Assembly: GCA_964007475.1 (NCBI GenBank)
Contig: OZ023275.1
Location: 1,364,001-1,428,000 of the forward strand
Source of the DNA: Hybos culiciformis
Taxonomy: Eukaryota; Arthropoda; Insecta; Diptera; Hybotidae
Length of the DNA: 64,000 bases
Direction: 5' to 3'
Made by a program: the position numbers and the translations under genes
In this document: piece by piece, positions 25,184-38,800 of the stretch
Layout: each line of letters opens with the position of its first letter
Position numbering within the stretch: position 1 is the stretch's first letter
The notes under the pieces: generated by a model
Told to the model about the DNA's origin: nothing
What the model saw: only the letters and a program-made list of their open reading frames with translations
The model's database searches: none

Positions 25184-28100
25184 ATGAATATGAATGAAAT
25201 GAATGCCGTCGCTTTGGCCGGCATGATACCATACGATTCTATCGGATTATATGAACAACCGAAACCTAGGTATATATTTAAAATGCCTAGAGTTGTTCCA
25301 GATCAAAAATCAAAATTTGAAAGTGATGAATTATTTAGGAGATTAAGTCGTGAAAGTGAAGTAAGCCTAATCTTGCTTTTTATAGTATTTATTTTTAAGA
25401 TTAATTATCTGAAAACCAAAAACATTTTTAATTCTATTTTATTAAATTTTTTAACTTAACAAGTGTGAATTATTCTTTTTGGGGGCTCAACTTTCCATAT
25501 CGAAAATCATTTTGATTCTGAGTTTGTCGAACTTCATTATGTACAATTATTACATGTACTTTCAATGAAAGCATTATGTTTAAATCCTTCGTATGTATTT
25601 AGCGTATTGACGAATCTAAAGGAAATCCGTAGATTTTCTAATGGCTTATCATCGTCTTAAAGCTCTATCAACATTTACAAAACTAAGCCTAGTTCTATAT
25701 GAATTTTTAGTACCATTATAATTTAGTACCATTATAATAAATATTATGCTAAGATGACAAAATTTGATGAAATGAATGCCCACTTTTTAGAACTTTTAAG
25801 TAGTACAAAGATTACAATAACACAAAATATTAAAACTTCAAAAATTTAAATAAATTATATTTATTGATATTTTTTTCAATATCAGTTTTTATTTATTAAA
25901 TTTATAATATTATGTAAAATAAATTAAATGTATATACCTAATCATTTAAATTGTTGATAAAATTATTATTACTAAAAAAATTCTCACGCATTTAATCAAA
26001 AATTATACTATTTTTTTATTTATATTTTTTTATTCATAGCACGGTGGTTTGTAATCAAAAAAAAAATATTTTTGATAAAACATAAAAAATATAATATTAA
26101 TAAAACAATAAATATAAACAATAAATTACAAAACTATTGCCAGAAGTTGTAGTGAATATATAGTGAAAGCTTATATTTATAAACTGTTCCGTCTTATATG
26201 TCAATCACTTTTGTATTATGATGACTAAAGAAATTTTTATCAAAACTAAAAACCTATAATGACCTTGAAAAATAACCAAAACAAAACAAAATAATTTTTC
26301 TTTAAAAATTTTATACACTCTTTTATAGCCGTGGTGTTGTTAATTCTAAGAATAATCACAATAATATAAAATGCATAAAAATTTGAGTAAAAAAAAAAAT
26401 TAATTGATTTTTTTTTCATTATTTATTTAATAAAATCATAGAAATATGTGTGGGGTATTTTCTGTTCTAAGGTAAAACAGATGCGTCATCATCATCATAC
26501 TATCATTAATTAATTTACCTGAATTTTAAATATAAAATAATCTTTTTCATTATTTTTGTTAAATTTTGTGTGAGAAGTATTCATTTTAAGACAAATTGAT
26601 AGTTGAATGAAAAAATGTTTGAAATTTTCGTGTTTTGGTAAATTAAAATTTTCAAGTTATACCTTATTCGCATTATAATTTGAATTCCACTTATATTCCG
26701 GAAAACAAATTGCCGTTGGCATTACAAAATTTGATGAGAACTGGAATTTGATGGTGTAAAAAAAAAATTGAGAAAGAGAAAAAGTTGAAAATTTTGACTT
26801 TTTATCTCGCTTGTTATCAATTTTATTTTGTTTTTTTTTCATTTTGACTCGAATGTGACAAAAAATTGTTGCCAACTATAACAAAATTTCAAAAAATGAG
26901 TGAAAATAACTAGAAATGTAGAATTCTAACCCTGACAAACTAGAATACGAAAGTGGAATATACATATTCCGGAATATTTTTTTATATGAAAAATCCAGTT
27001 CATATTCCTGAAATATTCCGGATAACAGCATATTCCACTAATATTCTCCTAATGCGAACACCATATTAAGAAGTAAAATTTTGAAGCATAATAACATGAA
27101 TTCATTCCACCTACAATATAGTATGTATAATTTTGATAGTGTGAAAATTTTTAACAAGTAACTTTACGTTTTTTACTTAAGTCAGAGGCGAGAATTTGAA
27201 ATCTACACAAAGTAATCATTAAAATTTCAAGACTAAATTATAGGATGATATATAAATTTCCTTATTCCATCCAAAAATTAATGTAAATTTTAAAATTAAT
27301 TTCTATCCGATATGTAATTTTGCAGGTAGATCTATTTTTAATTCAATAGCATAAAATATTACACAAATTCCACAAAATTAGAACCTTTTAGTATAGTTAA
27401 ATGTTTTTTCCTTTCTAGTCACGCGGTAGTTTGACAATATTATATGTATATACAGATTTATCAAAATAATTTAATCTCAATATCTCTCTTCTAAGTAAAA
27501 CTTTTATTAGTTTCTGTATTGAAATATTAATAATTTTTTATTAAAAAAATTTAAACAGGTCATTATCGAAAACTTCAGTTAATATAAATATGTACATAAT
27601 TCTTTCTTCAGTTTTCTTTGCGGAATAATTTGATTATTGTTTCTGTCATTATAAATTGGAATAAAAGTTTTTGATCTTTTATTAGGCATTGGTTTAATAA
27701 TTTATTTAATTAATAAGTAAGAATTATAATCTTGAACTAAACTTTCAACGTACAGGTAACCTATGAGTTTTTCTCATAATGTGTCATAAAAATGTCGTTT
27801 TTATCTAAAATAAATTACTTAAAATTCATTTAATTGACGACATGCCTGTACTTCCTCGAGTCACATGTTGAGATCTAGGTTAAGAGTAGATACATTTTCT
27901 AGAATGACAAATAATTAAAAAAATAATATATATATATAAATATGAATTTAAATAATTGAAGTTGAAATACGTGAAAATTTTATAAGTACGAGAATTCAAA
28001 AGATACATATAGGCAATCTTTTATACTTATATATAATTAATTTAAGCTGACTATATTTTGAAGAATCACGTAAATTTAAGAAGTTTAACGCGACGGCGGC

Positions 28101-31100
28101 GTTTAATGCATTTAAATTAAAATCACACAATTAATAAATTGGGTATAACTTTAATTTATTTCTGTATAAAAATTTGAATAAAATAAAAATATATGTAATT
28201 TTTGAGGAAATACCAATCGTATTAATTTTTATTAAAATTCTATTGAAAACTTTTTTTTTTATTTTTAACAATATAAATTTATTAATAAATTGAAAATTAT
28301 GCTAATTTAAAAAAAAAAAACAAATAAAAAGTTTTAGTGAGTCAGTCAAGAGAGATGATGATAGAAAACTGTCATTTTTTATATAATAATAAAACTTACG
28401 GGTGGTAAATCCCAGTTAATGTAAAAAAAATTTATAATATATAACTAGTCATGATTTTATTAGAACAAATTCTGAGATTATGAGAATAAAATAAAATAAA
28501 AAACTTAAAAATGCAGTAGATTGTCTATTTAGTTATTTATAGTTCAATTCTAAGATATTCTAAAGTGATTAGGACGATTTCTAAATAGAACATAAATTAT
28601 AGGTACAAATTTTTGAGTTCTTAACACAAAATATTTGAGTATGTATACTTAATAGTATTTATGAGTATGTATACTTGATAGTATTTCAATAACTTTTCTC
28701 ATTTTTACCAAAATTCAATCATGAATACATTTTTTTATTAAATTTATATTTCCAGGTTCGTTATACAGGTTATAGAGAGCGAGCGCTAGAAGAACGTCAA
28801 ATTCGTTTTCAAAATGGTTGCAGAGAAGGTCATACAGAAATATCATTTGTTGCGTCTGGAACTAATTTACAATTATGTTTTAGCGCTCATCCACATCAAC
28901 ACCTTTATAATGTAGACAAAGAATGTGATTTTGATAAGGAGCACGGAAAAGTGAGTAGTTTATAATTATAAATCAAGTATCTATAGAAGAATATTGAGAA
29001 TTCACGAGGCGGTTTAAACTTTAAAACTTTAAAATGCAAAGAATTGTCAGGGCCGGCTCAGAGGTGGGGACTTCAGGGATTTTTCCCGAGGCCCTGCGAT
29101 AAGATGATGCAATTATAACATAAATTTCTAGTTTTGTTCCCTCTAATTTTTTAGTTTTATTCCCTCTAATTAATAAATAACTTTTAAATCAAGCAGATCA
29201 ATCATAATTATATGAAATTCGTAAATTTTTCTTATTTTTAACATTTTTATTTCTTCTTTAAATATGTACTTGAATTTATGTAATTCCAATGATAAGCGTG
29301 TATTTTTTAAATTTGACAGCATATGATAATTAAATACTTTTAATTTTATCCAAATACCCACCTAATAATCACCGGTGAGAATAAAGTAAATGTATCTAGT
29401 TTTTTTTTTTGTTGTGATTTAATGAAAGCATTCAATTTTGGAAATTTTTGAGCATCAAAAAGTATTGATTCGATGCGGAGGATTTAAAAAAAAAAATTTC
29501 TTTTTATCCATAAGAAAGAATTTGTGCAAAATAAATTTTTGAGTTTAAAACTGTCCAAACTCATTAATGTCTATCTATCAATATTAATTTTCCTGCTTTC
29601 ATATGAGTATAGTATTGACTTATTGAGAATTTCCTTTTTCTATTTTTCTTCTGCTACATTTTAATATTTTTTGTTTTTCCAATGAATTTCAAAACTTTTT
29701 ATAAACTATCAGACTCCAATTTATAATATTTATCTTTTGATGATTTCTCTAGACTTAGACTAGACTTTATTTTAAACTCGAAATTATCTCAATAAAAAAT
29801 ATCCATTCTTTCAAAATTTCTAATTTATATGTACTCTTTGACAAAATGTCTACAAAACAAGTATTCAAGAAGAGGACTTCCATTAAAATAATTTTTTATT
29901 TTTTTTTATAATAGTTAAATATATCTAGTTATGTTGATACATATATACATAATGTACATAAATCTAATATTCCCTTCAGTTGAATGAAGATTGTTACCAT
30001 GGATAACAATGATTATTTTTTTCAATCTCATCCTCGAATGGGGAATATATAATATTTATTTTTATTTATTTTTTAAGGATTCTAAAATAAATATAACAGG
30101 ATATTTGATACTTTTTTTTTATTATACATAATATTATATATATTTATGTTTTTATGTTTTCAAAAATGAAAAAAAAAAAAAATATGAAAAATAAAAAATA
30201 AACCTACATATATATTTGTTATTTTAAGCGCATGCGAATTAAAATTCAATATCATGTAATTTTAAAGAGGGATAAATTTACATAACAAAGAAGCATAAGA
30301 AAAAAATATATAATGTATATATTTTTTCGTATAGACTTGATTTTCGAGTGTAAAATATATACATATATATACTTTATGCATCTTTTTATATATGTATAAA
30401 TAAACGGAAGCCATTTTTGAAAAACAAATATAATATATTTAGATACATTCATACCTATATTGTGCTGAAAATTTTTTCATCCAAAATTTAGTAAATCTTT
30501 AAAATAATTGATTTTTTTAAAGGGTAAAACATTTATATATATGTAGCTATATATAATAATATATATTTATATTTGCATTAAATTTCAATAATTTGCCTTT
30601 ATATTTCGGTTTTTAAATTTCAAAATTTCATTATCATATACTATACTGATATAGATATAGTATTATCTTAAATTCAACTTCAATGCTCTAATATTTTTCA
30701 CAGGACTATTTGTTTCATGATAGAATATATTGAAGCATAAAAAATTCCTATATGACTGTTGTTCTTAAATTACTATAAATATTGATGAGAAATGATATAT
30801 AAATTCCAAATCAAATCATAATATTCTGATCTGAAAGTTCTGTTTAGGAAAAATGTTTCGAAGAAGTTATAAGCCTAGAATCGACATATTTCGAGGTATT
30901 AAAAATAAAATTTAACTTAACAAACTAAAATGCAAAAAACTTAATAATTGTTATAACTTTCTTTTTTATGTCATAATTTCCTTTTTATATTATGTATACC
31001 TGTGTTATGTTTACAATGTATGTAGGTACCCGTAATATGTATATTATGTAATGCATACTTATTTCTTTGGTTTTTCTACTAGAATTTTCTCAAAAATAGA

Positions 31101-34100
31101 TCATTAAAATCCAAAAAAATCCCCAAACATCAAGTAAAATTTTGTCAAAATTTTCACAGAAGCAATTTTGCAAAAACTGCAAATCTTTTCAACATAAAAT
31201 TAAGTTATATAGAACTAAGTTAAAAATAAACAAGAGAGGCGTCATGCTGTTTAAAAATCAAGTGATATAAAATTGTCAAAAAAAAAATCATAAATTTTTT
31301 TTTTACCACTACGCCGACGTACATCTATATGTAGAAAATATGATATAGAAAAATGTAGAAAAACAAATAATAGGACCAACTACTGCGTGACCGGAAACAT
31401 CCAATGAACAATTAGTCGCTCATTTTTTTCTATTTCTAAATTCTAAATTGTTGTAAATTGAGACAATTATAATTATTGTCAAGTTTTAAATAAAAATTTT
31501 ACGAGGATAATAAGCATAAAAAAAATTGTTATATAGTGAACATTGAACACGCTTCCTGACTAATATTACAATAATATTTTATTTTCAAAAAAAAATTTAT
31601 ATTTTTGTATCCTTTTTTGGGTAAAGACCTCCATGAGATTTTATGTTTGACATATGCTTTACATATTCTCATAGGAAAATTAAAATATCTACATACATAT
31701 ACATAATAATTAACAAAGAATCTGTCGAATTAATAAAATAGTTGTTGAAACTATTTTTTATATTTAAAAAAAAAAAAATTAAAAACTTGTCCTGGACTAC
31801 AATATAACCTTTAATATGTCAATATTTTATAGAATTTTATATTTTATTAATGTATCTACAGAAATTTTCTTACAAAACATTATTTTCAGTTCTAACATTG
31901 ATCCAATTAACTTCGAATCCTTTTGTCAGAATGATTATTAAGTAGTTTTGTTTTAAATTTGAAATATTCAACTTGTAAGAAAATTATATATTTTTTCCTT
32001 CATCACTGCACGAGCCTATATAACATTAAAAGGAGTATCATATTAAAAGTGCATATTTAGGATACTTTATTCAAGCAAATAATATATAAAACTTTGTAGG
32101 ACCTTTTTTTTTATTTTTAAATAAAATAGCTAATTTTAGGATATTACATTAAATTTATTACAAGTTAATTGATCCTAGACGTAATTAAACAAAAATAACA
32201 TAAGGGTTGAATATTTAGAACACGATCCTTTTCATGGTTCGATTATTGGGAAAAATGTTAAATTGATTGAAACTTCATTTACATGTAAATTATTCGTTAA
32301 TTTGACTTTGAATCTGAAATATGGAATAACTTAATAGAAAATACAATATTTTATGGTATTCATCCAATCATCATTAAAAATTTTTCGAATAAATTTATTT
32401 ATACAGTATTAATTTGAGTGACAAAATTTCAATATTTTAAATAATATCTCAAATGTAATTAAATTATATCAAAATTGTAAAAAACAATATTATCCAACTT
32501 TAAGTTTGAATTTCTTTAATCCTTTAAATTCACAAGGACAAGAGAAAAAAAATTACCTATACTTCAAAAAGCAAAATAATTATTTAAACATATGTTCATT
32601 TCAAAGAAGTAAAATTATTTCTTATTCTTATACTATTTAATTTTAATATTCCTAAGAAGGAAAAATCACTTGTTGTAAAATAAATTTTTTGAACAGGCAA
32701 TTTAATTAACTGTTTCCATTTCTGATCCAGTAAATATACCTACAACAAGGTATATTATTTATCATCCTGAATTAATTGTCTGACATAACATTTCATACAA
32801 CTGTTATTCGCGTGCCGTAAAAACTATCATGCAATAAAAATAATTTTTTGAATTCTTAAAAAAAAAAAATAATAAAATAAAGGAAAAATCTCATTTCAGT
32901 TTTTTTTTTTTCTACTAAAAATAAGATGAACGTAATTTTTAAGAAATTAGGCCAAAACATAAAGGTTCCAAAGAATTGCGAGTAAATTCAAATAAAATGA
33001 TTTAGTACCTGTTTAAAAATGGCTTAAAAAATATTTATATTGAAAACTTATTTAGAAAATGTTATTAACAAGATAATAGCACTACCACAGTCGACAGTGT
33101 GAATAAAATGTTCAGTTCATCATGGTTTATTTCTTTTTTTGGTGTTGTCAGCTTGGTTTGGTCAGGCGTCGTGTGTTTTGTTTTATATCATTGTTATATC
33201 ATTTTATATTTTATATTTTGTATTTATATCATTGTTACTTAAATTAATTGTATATGAGCTTGATTTAAGCTAAATAAATAAATAAATAAATGGTATTACT
33301 ATAATAATAAATAAGCAAGGATATAGAATTCATACTATCCAAAACTTTTTAGCAGATTTTCTATTAAAAATATAATAAAATATTAAAAAAAAAAAAGAAT
33401 ATTATCAAAATTGAATAAACAGGTCGAAAATAAAAACAAAAAAAAGAATAATTTTTCTTAAAATTTTCTTACTGTTTGAAAATATATTATATACACTTAT
33501 ATATATATGATACCTTAAAAATAAATTGTAATTTGAAAATAAATATTGATGTAGTAGGAAATATATATTTTTTTTTATTACTAAAGTGAAGGAGGTTATT
33601 TATGGCAATTTCAGTAAATTGCTGTTAACATTATTTCTTTTATTTTGTTTTATTTATTTTATTTTTTTTTTTTGTTTCTTAAAATCTTTGTAATTTTGTT
33701 AAATTAGCCGGCTTAAATACAAAGTTAAAAGAAGAAAATAAAAAATTTTTTTATTATATTATTTTTTCATTTTTTTTTTTTTTTTTTCGAATTTTTACGA
33801 ATTTAAATTGGTTTTTTTTTTTTTTTTATTATTAGATTGTTCCTTAATTGTTTGCAACATGTTTTATTGAACTTTTGTTAGAGCTTAAAAAAAATATATA
33901 TTTATGTATGTAGTGTAGAAGCGCGTTAATATTGACAATTTAATTACTATATACAAAATTAATCAAAAATATGAATTCAGGTAGTTTAATGAAAAATATA
34001 TACTTATCTTGTTAAACATAACAAAAAATCTCAACCTCAATTAAGCATTACCATGCTAAAGTGTAATTATTTAATAAAAAAAAAAAAAAAATTGTAATTG

Positions 34101-35899
34101 TCTGAAAAATAACCCAAATAAAATATTTTTATTATTCAACGATGTAGTCAGGTTAATTTGTCAAAAAAAAAAATATATTATTGACTGAAAAATAATAGTA
34201 CACATCTCATCAAAATATTATCATTAACGACTTAAAAGAAAATATTTTTACCATGAACCTTGTTTAACAACAACTGCCGGCCCCAAAAGTTAAACAAAAA
34301 CTTAGATTTGAAAGATAATTAATTAATTACTTTTTATACCTCAATTGTGCACCCCATAGCTTTTATCTCTTAATATTCTGAAATAAAATCCACATACCTT
34401 ACGGAGTTTGACAGTTGACCATCTCAATTGTTTCTATATATTCCATTATTTATATGATTTACTTAAATCTTTCTGAAAGATCCTTAATATATTATAATAT
34501 ATTCGTAATAGCGCATTAAATTGCATTTATTATAAAATTTTCTGTGGATCATAATAAAAATCCTAATAACACTTATTCAGATTACCATTACTTTTATACG
34601 TTCTTTATATATACACATAATAATATATATATAGTTAAAGAAAATTAGTTTTAAAATTAAACGGAAATCTTATATCAGTGTCACAATCAACACCTGAAAA
34701 GGTAATTTTCTCAAACAAAAATATTCAATTTCAAAAAGAATCCTCCTGCTACTTTACTTTTATTATTATTATTATTATTCTTTCAAATAACATATGAAAA
34801 AAAAATCTGTATCTTTTAAACTAAAATATCCTTTAAACCTTGAAACAATAAAAAAAAAAACAAAATCCTTATTGAATTCCATGATAGAAATCATTTTTCG
34901 GACTTTATTTATTTTTTAAAAAATGTTTTCAGAACATTCTGTAGGTGATATCCTTATTACTGTAATAAATAATGCTACCATTTTTTCCTTTATTAGCTTG
35001 TAATATCTATATACCTAAGAACTTAAAAAGAAAAAAATATGTATAAATGAAATATATATGTTTAAATAAAATATTTCATAGATTAAATTCCTAGAAAATT
35101 GAAATATTTTCAGGATTCTTTAATTTGTGTGTGTGTTTTCATTGCAAACAAAGAAAAACTATATATCTTTTTTGTTTGTACACCGTCGGCAAAATTGATT
35201 TATGGAGCAATATTGTATTATAGTATTGTTAGACCTTCTTGGAAAATCTGACTTAATAGAGACATATTAATATGTTGAAGTAATAGAATTTATTATTATT
35301 ATTATTGTTACTATTACATTTTATCTATGATTAAGAAATTTTTCACAGATACAGCAATTGGATACAGAATTAGTAAGCTCTATCCAAGTGCAGATTCAAT
35401 ACTTTAAAATTTTAATTTTTAAACTAGAAGATCAATCTTATACACTTTAATACACTTTCTTTGCCCTTTTTCCGCAGTGATAATTATTCGAAAATACAGA
35501 ATAAAACTAGAAACTACATAATATAATTTAACTTGAATTACGTTTTTCCATATATATGTATTTTAAAATTTTCACATTTAAAAATTTTTTCTTCTTCATT
35601 TTCAGGTTCATATAAGATCACATTTTATAATGAATGGTGTATGCGTTCGATTCCGCGGATGGTTAGACTTAGAACGATTAGATGGGGTTGGTTGTCTAGA
35701 ATTTGATGAATTTCAAGCTCGCCGAGAAGATGTTATTTTAAGAGATCAAATTAATCGTTATAACCAAAGACTAAGAGATTTTGAAGATACTAAGAGAGCT
35801 TATGAAGATAATAGGCGTGATGAAATGGATGCTGTTCGTAGAGGTGTACCTAGTGGTGGTATAGGAGTTGGAGTTAGCACCGGAATGTGGAGACGATAA
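25184..35899 (+). CDS. Bgb: Core-binding factor beta subunit (Big brother / Brother)
   Basis: Encodes the 221-residue non-DNA-binding partner of Runt-domain (RUNX) transcription factors, which raises their DNA affinity in the nucleus. Exons are 25184-25360, 28756-28950 and 35606-35899, all joined in phase 0 by GT-AG introns of 3.4 and 6.7 kb. Diagnostic stretches are MPRVVPDQKSKFESDELFRR (about residues 33-52), RFQNGCREGHTEISFVASGT (about 74-93) and MNGVCVRFRGWLDLERLDGV (from about residue 132), followed by a charged helix (RDQINRYNQRLRDFEDTKRA). The order and spacing match CBF-beta across its whole length. The short tail ends in a Gly-rich segment. The start was chosen because it gives the family N-terminus (GMIPYDSIGLYEQPKPR) soon after the first Met; in-frame Mets 3 and 6 are alternatives. 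AATAAA lies at 35927-35932. Which of the two Drosophila paralogues is the counterpart is not decided here. Confidence 0.95.
25706..25737. repeat. Tandem repeat, two perfect copies of a 16-mer
   Basis: tttagtaccattataa occurs twice without a gap in CBF-beta intron 1. Confidence 0.85.
26667..27058. mobile_element. Palindromic MITE-like element in CBF-beta intron 1
   Basis: A 392-bp segment bounded by TTCGCATTA on the left and TAATGCGAA on the right. The right part contains a second inverted pair: agtggaatatacatattccg (from about 26950) matches in reverse complement the segment ending in tattccact near 27040. ATTCCGGA-type words recur four times. Possible target duplications (ACCTTA / ACCATA) are imperfect. 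There is no coding capacity. It is probably a non-autonomous DNA element, but the family is unknown. Confidence 0.5.
28636..28687. repeat. Tandem repeat, two copies of a 26-mer
   Basis: The unit beginning tgagtatgtatactt and ending atagtattt is present twice with two differences, shortly before CBF-beta exon 2. Confidence 0.85.
28951..35605 (+). other. CBF-beta intron 2
   Basis: A 6.7-kb AT-rich intron (GTGAGT donor, TTTTCAG acceptor) with long A/T runs, for example around 33660-33830. Apart from the GC-rich patch at 29048-29095 no structured element or nested gene is seen. Confidence 0.75.
29048..29095. mobile_element. Short GC-rich inverted-repeat relic (CAGGGCC ... GGCCCTG)
   Basis: A 48-base GC-rich island beginning CAGGGCCGGC and ending GGCCCTG, so its ends are inverted repeats. 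CAGGGCCGGC resembles the ends of some animal DNA transposons. No second terminus, coding sequence or target duplication was found, so this is at most a solo end or a tiny remnant. Confidence 0.3.
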
Positions 35900-38800
35900 A
35901 CTATTTAATAATATAGTTCTTTACTGAATAAATGGGCCATTAAAAATGGTGCTCCATGTGATTTAATCAAAGCATAAAAAAAAAAAAAATAATAATTTTT
36001 TTTGAAGTAAAAATTTTATCTTTTAATTAAAATATTCGCTCTTTGTAAAATTTTATAATTCGTTTATATTAAATGAAATTGTTTACATAATTATCATAAT
36101 TAAAATTATGATAACTAAAGTATATATGTATAAATGTATATGTTTAGTTTGTAATGTATCTTCACAGAAATAATGAATCCTGCATTAAACATAAAATCGC
36201 ACAAAATTAAAAAAAAAAAGATAATTTCTTTGTATTTTCAAAAATTCCTACCTGTTAGAGGTCAGAAGAATCAATCAATTTATAGAGTATATAATTCCCA
36301 AAAATTAAGTTTAAATATTAGCCACATTCATTTAAAATTCGTTTATTCGGATAAAAATATCTTAAATGAAAAAATTTTAGGGAAAATAATTAATTAAAAA
36401 CAAATTGATCTCACAATTTTATCTAAATAATATATCTAGTCTTTTTGAAATTTTTTGTACTATAGATATCACATAAGTCTGGCTAATTTTAATACTTTTG
36501 GATCCAATTTCTATGTGTTCAAGATGGACATTATAATAATAAATTATTACCAGAATGTTGCATTTATATTTTGATTAAAATAAAAAGAAAATTATTATTT
36601 CCTTCCATATATGTGAACATTATTCAGGACTTGAATATTAATGAAATTGTTGGGACTTCTGGATCCTGGAATAATTTACTTTCTACACAGTAAAAATATT
36701 CTGATGATTAATTTTTTTTTAAATAAATTTAAATAAAACCCTAATCTCGCAAATTTTATTCAAACTCTGGACCATATTTTTCGACCATAGTTTTCTGTTA
36801 AAAATTATAATTTTTTGAAAATGTAATATTAAATTATATATACATGCTTAGTTTTTATTTTATATAAATATAGAGTTTTTTTTTTTTTATTATATGTATG
36901 TTTTTAGTTAAAATTGTATAATTTTCCTATTTTTGTTAATTTGTTTTAGTGCAATTAAATAATTCTCGCATCTAAAAATACTTATAATATTGTAAAAGTT
37001 AATAAATTTTAACTAAATTTTTTTTATTTCTTTTGAGACTTTTTAATAATAAATTACAAAATAAAACAAAAAAAACTAGAATATTTTTAGTTATTTTAAA
37101 AAGAAAATATATAGAAAATTTCAAATAAAATTATGTAATTAAAATTATAATAAACTTTTGATTTTATTTAATTTTTCAGATATCTCATTTATTATAGTTT
37201 ATAAATTATAACCAAACAATAGGGATTTTTATTGAAAATTTTAAATTTTATTAGTTATAAATATTTTAGATAGGTATGTTTTAGTTCCGGGCAGACTATT
37301 TCTACGTTTTTTTTTCTTTTATCATTTATTTTATAGTATTATGGTATATTATAGTATTACAAATTGTATCTATTGCTACAAGATGCGCAGGGCTACTAAT
37401 AATGTATATATTTAATATTTAGATACTTCTACACCACCATGTACTTTTATTTCTCCATTCCTATATAAATCCGTTCCAAGAATAAATTTTATTTTGATTT
37501 GATTTTTAATATGTTGTTCATAAGTTTGTTCGATAAACAAACGAAACCGTGTTTTAATTATATTCTAATTATATATTGCAGCAGTACGTTAACAGGAAAA
37601 TTATTATTTCATATAATGTTATATGAATATTATATTTTTTTTCTGGTATCAATTAGTGCCTCGTTAAAGCTAACAAATGTCATGATGCATTATTAAGGCA
37701 TATCAAAATAACAATAAAGATTTATAATTTTTTGTTTTCCTTCTTTTCTCTGTGTATATAACTCTTATATGGGGGTGTATATATTTTTTTTCGAAAATGA
37801 TGTTTATTATTTGTATAAAATTAACAGAAAAACATGCAATTTTCTATTATAATAAGTATAATAAGTTAAAAACTGAAAAATTACTCAAACAAAACAAAAA
37901 ATTGCTCTCTTCTTGGCCTAATTTTCGATTTTATTTTTCTTCTTTTTTTTTTTTTTTTGTATATGTTCATGCATATATTTTCAAGGAAAATTTATTTGAC
38001 ATATTAAGGGGTTCACTTAAACAGAATTGTATATATATTATATTCACGAAATAATTTCATTCAAATATTATATTCAAAGAGTTGTAACAAAAACGACTTC
38101 CTTAGTCCAGTTTCATAATTCATATTTGAACATTTTACTTCATCTTCATTAATATACTAGTTTTATACCTGGGATTTTCTAAACATAACATTATATGTAC
38201 CTATACGTAATTTTAATATGAAATTTTATAAAAAATAATACCTACATCCTTATACTGAATTAAGCCGAATCTGTCAAAAAATAAATCCTCAAACTTCTTT
38301 CCAACTGTGTTACTACTCTATAATTTATATCTGCGACGGTTTACATTTTGATCAAAAATAACAATCCCTAAGTTTACTTTTTCACGTAAGAAAACTTCAG
38401 AACACTATATCATTCACTTAAAAATTTCTTGTTTTCATACAAATTTTATGATATGATGCCTTTTAGCAAAAAGGACCCTATTAACAGAAATTTTAGTTTT
38501 AATGATTTCTAAATAAAAATTACGATGAGGACTTTTAAAATCCTGAAATGATTCAAGGATGCAAACATAATATAAATAATATGACTTTTTATATACATAC
38601 GTGCCCTTTTCACCGTTTTATACTTTGATATTTATTTATTTTTATTTTTTTTTTAATTAAAAGGATCAAACATTGGAAAAAAAAAACAACAAAGTTTATA
38701 ATAAGGGTGCGCAATACTAAGTAGTTTTGATAGAAATAAATCGGACATTTGGATAAGAATAAAAGAAACAAATATCCTTACACGTCATAGAAATCTCAGA

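Larger units (their letters stand above)
25361..28755 (+). other. CBF-beta intron 1
   Basis: A 3.4-kb intron with GTAAGC donor and TTTCCAG acceptor. It contains a two-copy 16-mer (tttagtaccattataa, 25706-25737), a two-copy 26-mer (28636-28687) and the palindromic element at 26667-27058. No nested gene is seen. Confidence 0.75.

Noticed and set aside
37752..38054. A 100-codon frame with hydrophobic segments
   Set aside because: Low complexity including a poly-Phe run; no splice partner or recognisable domain.
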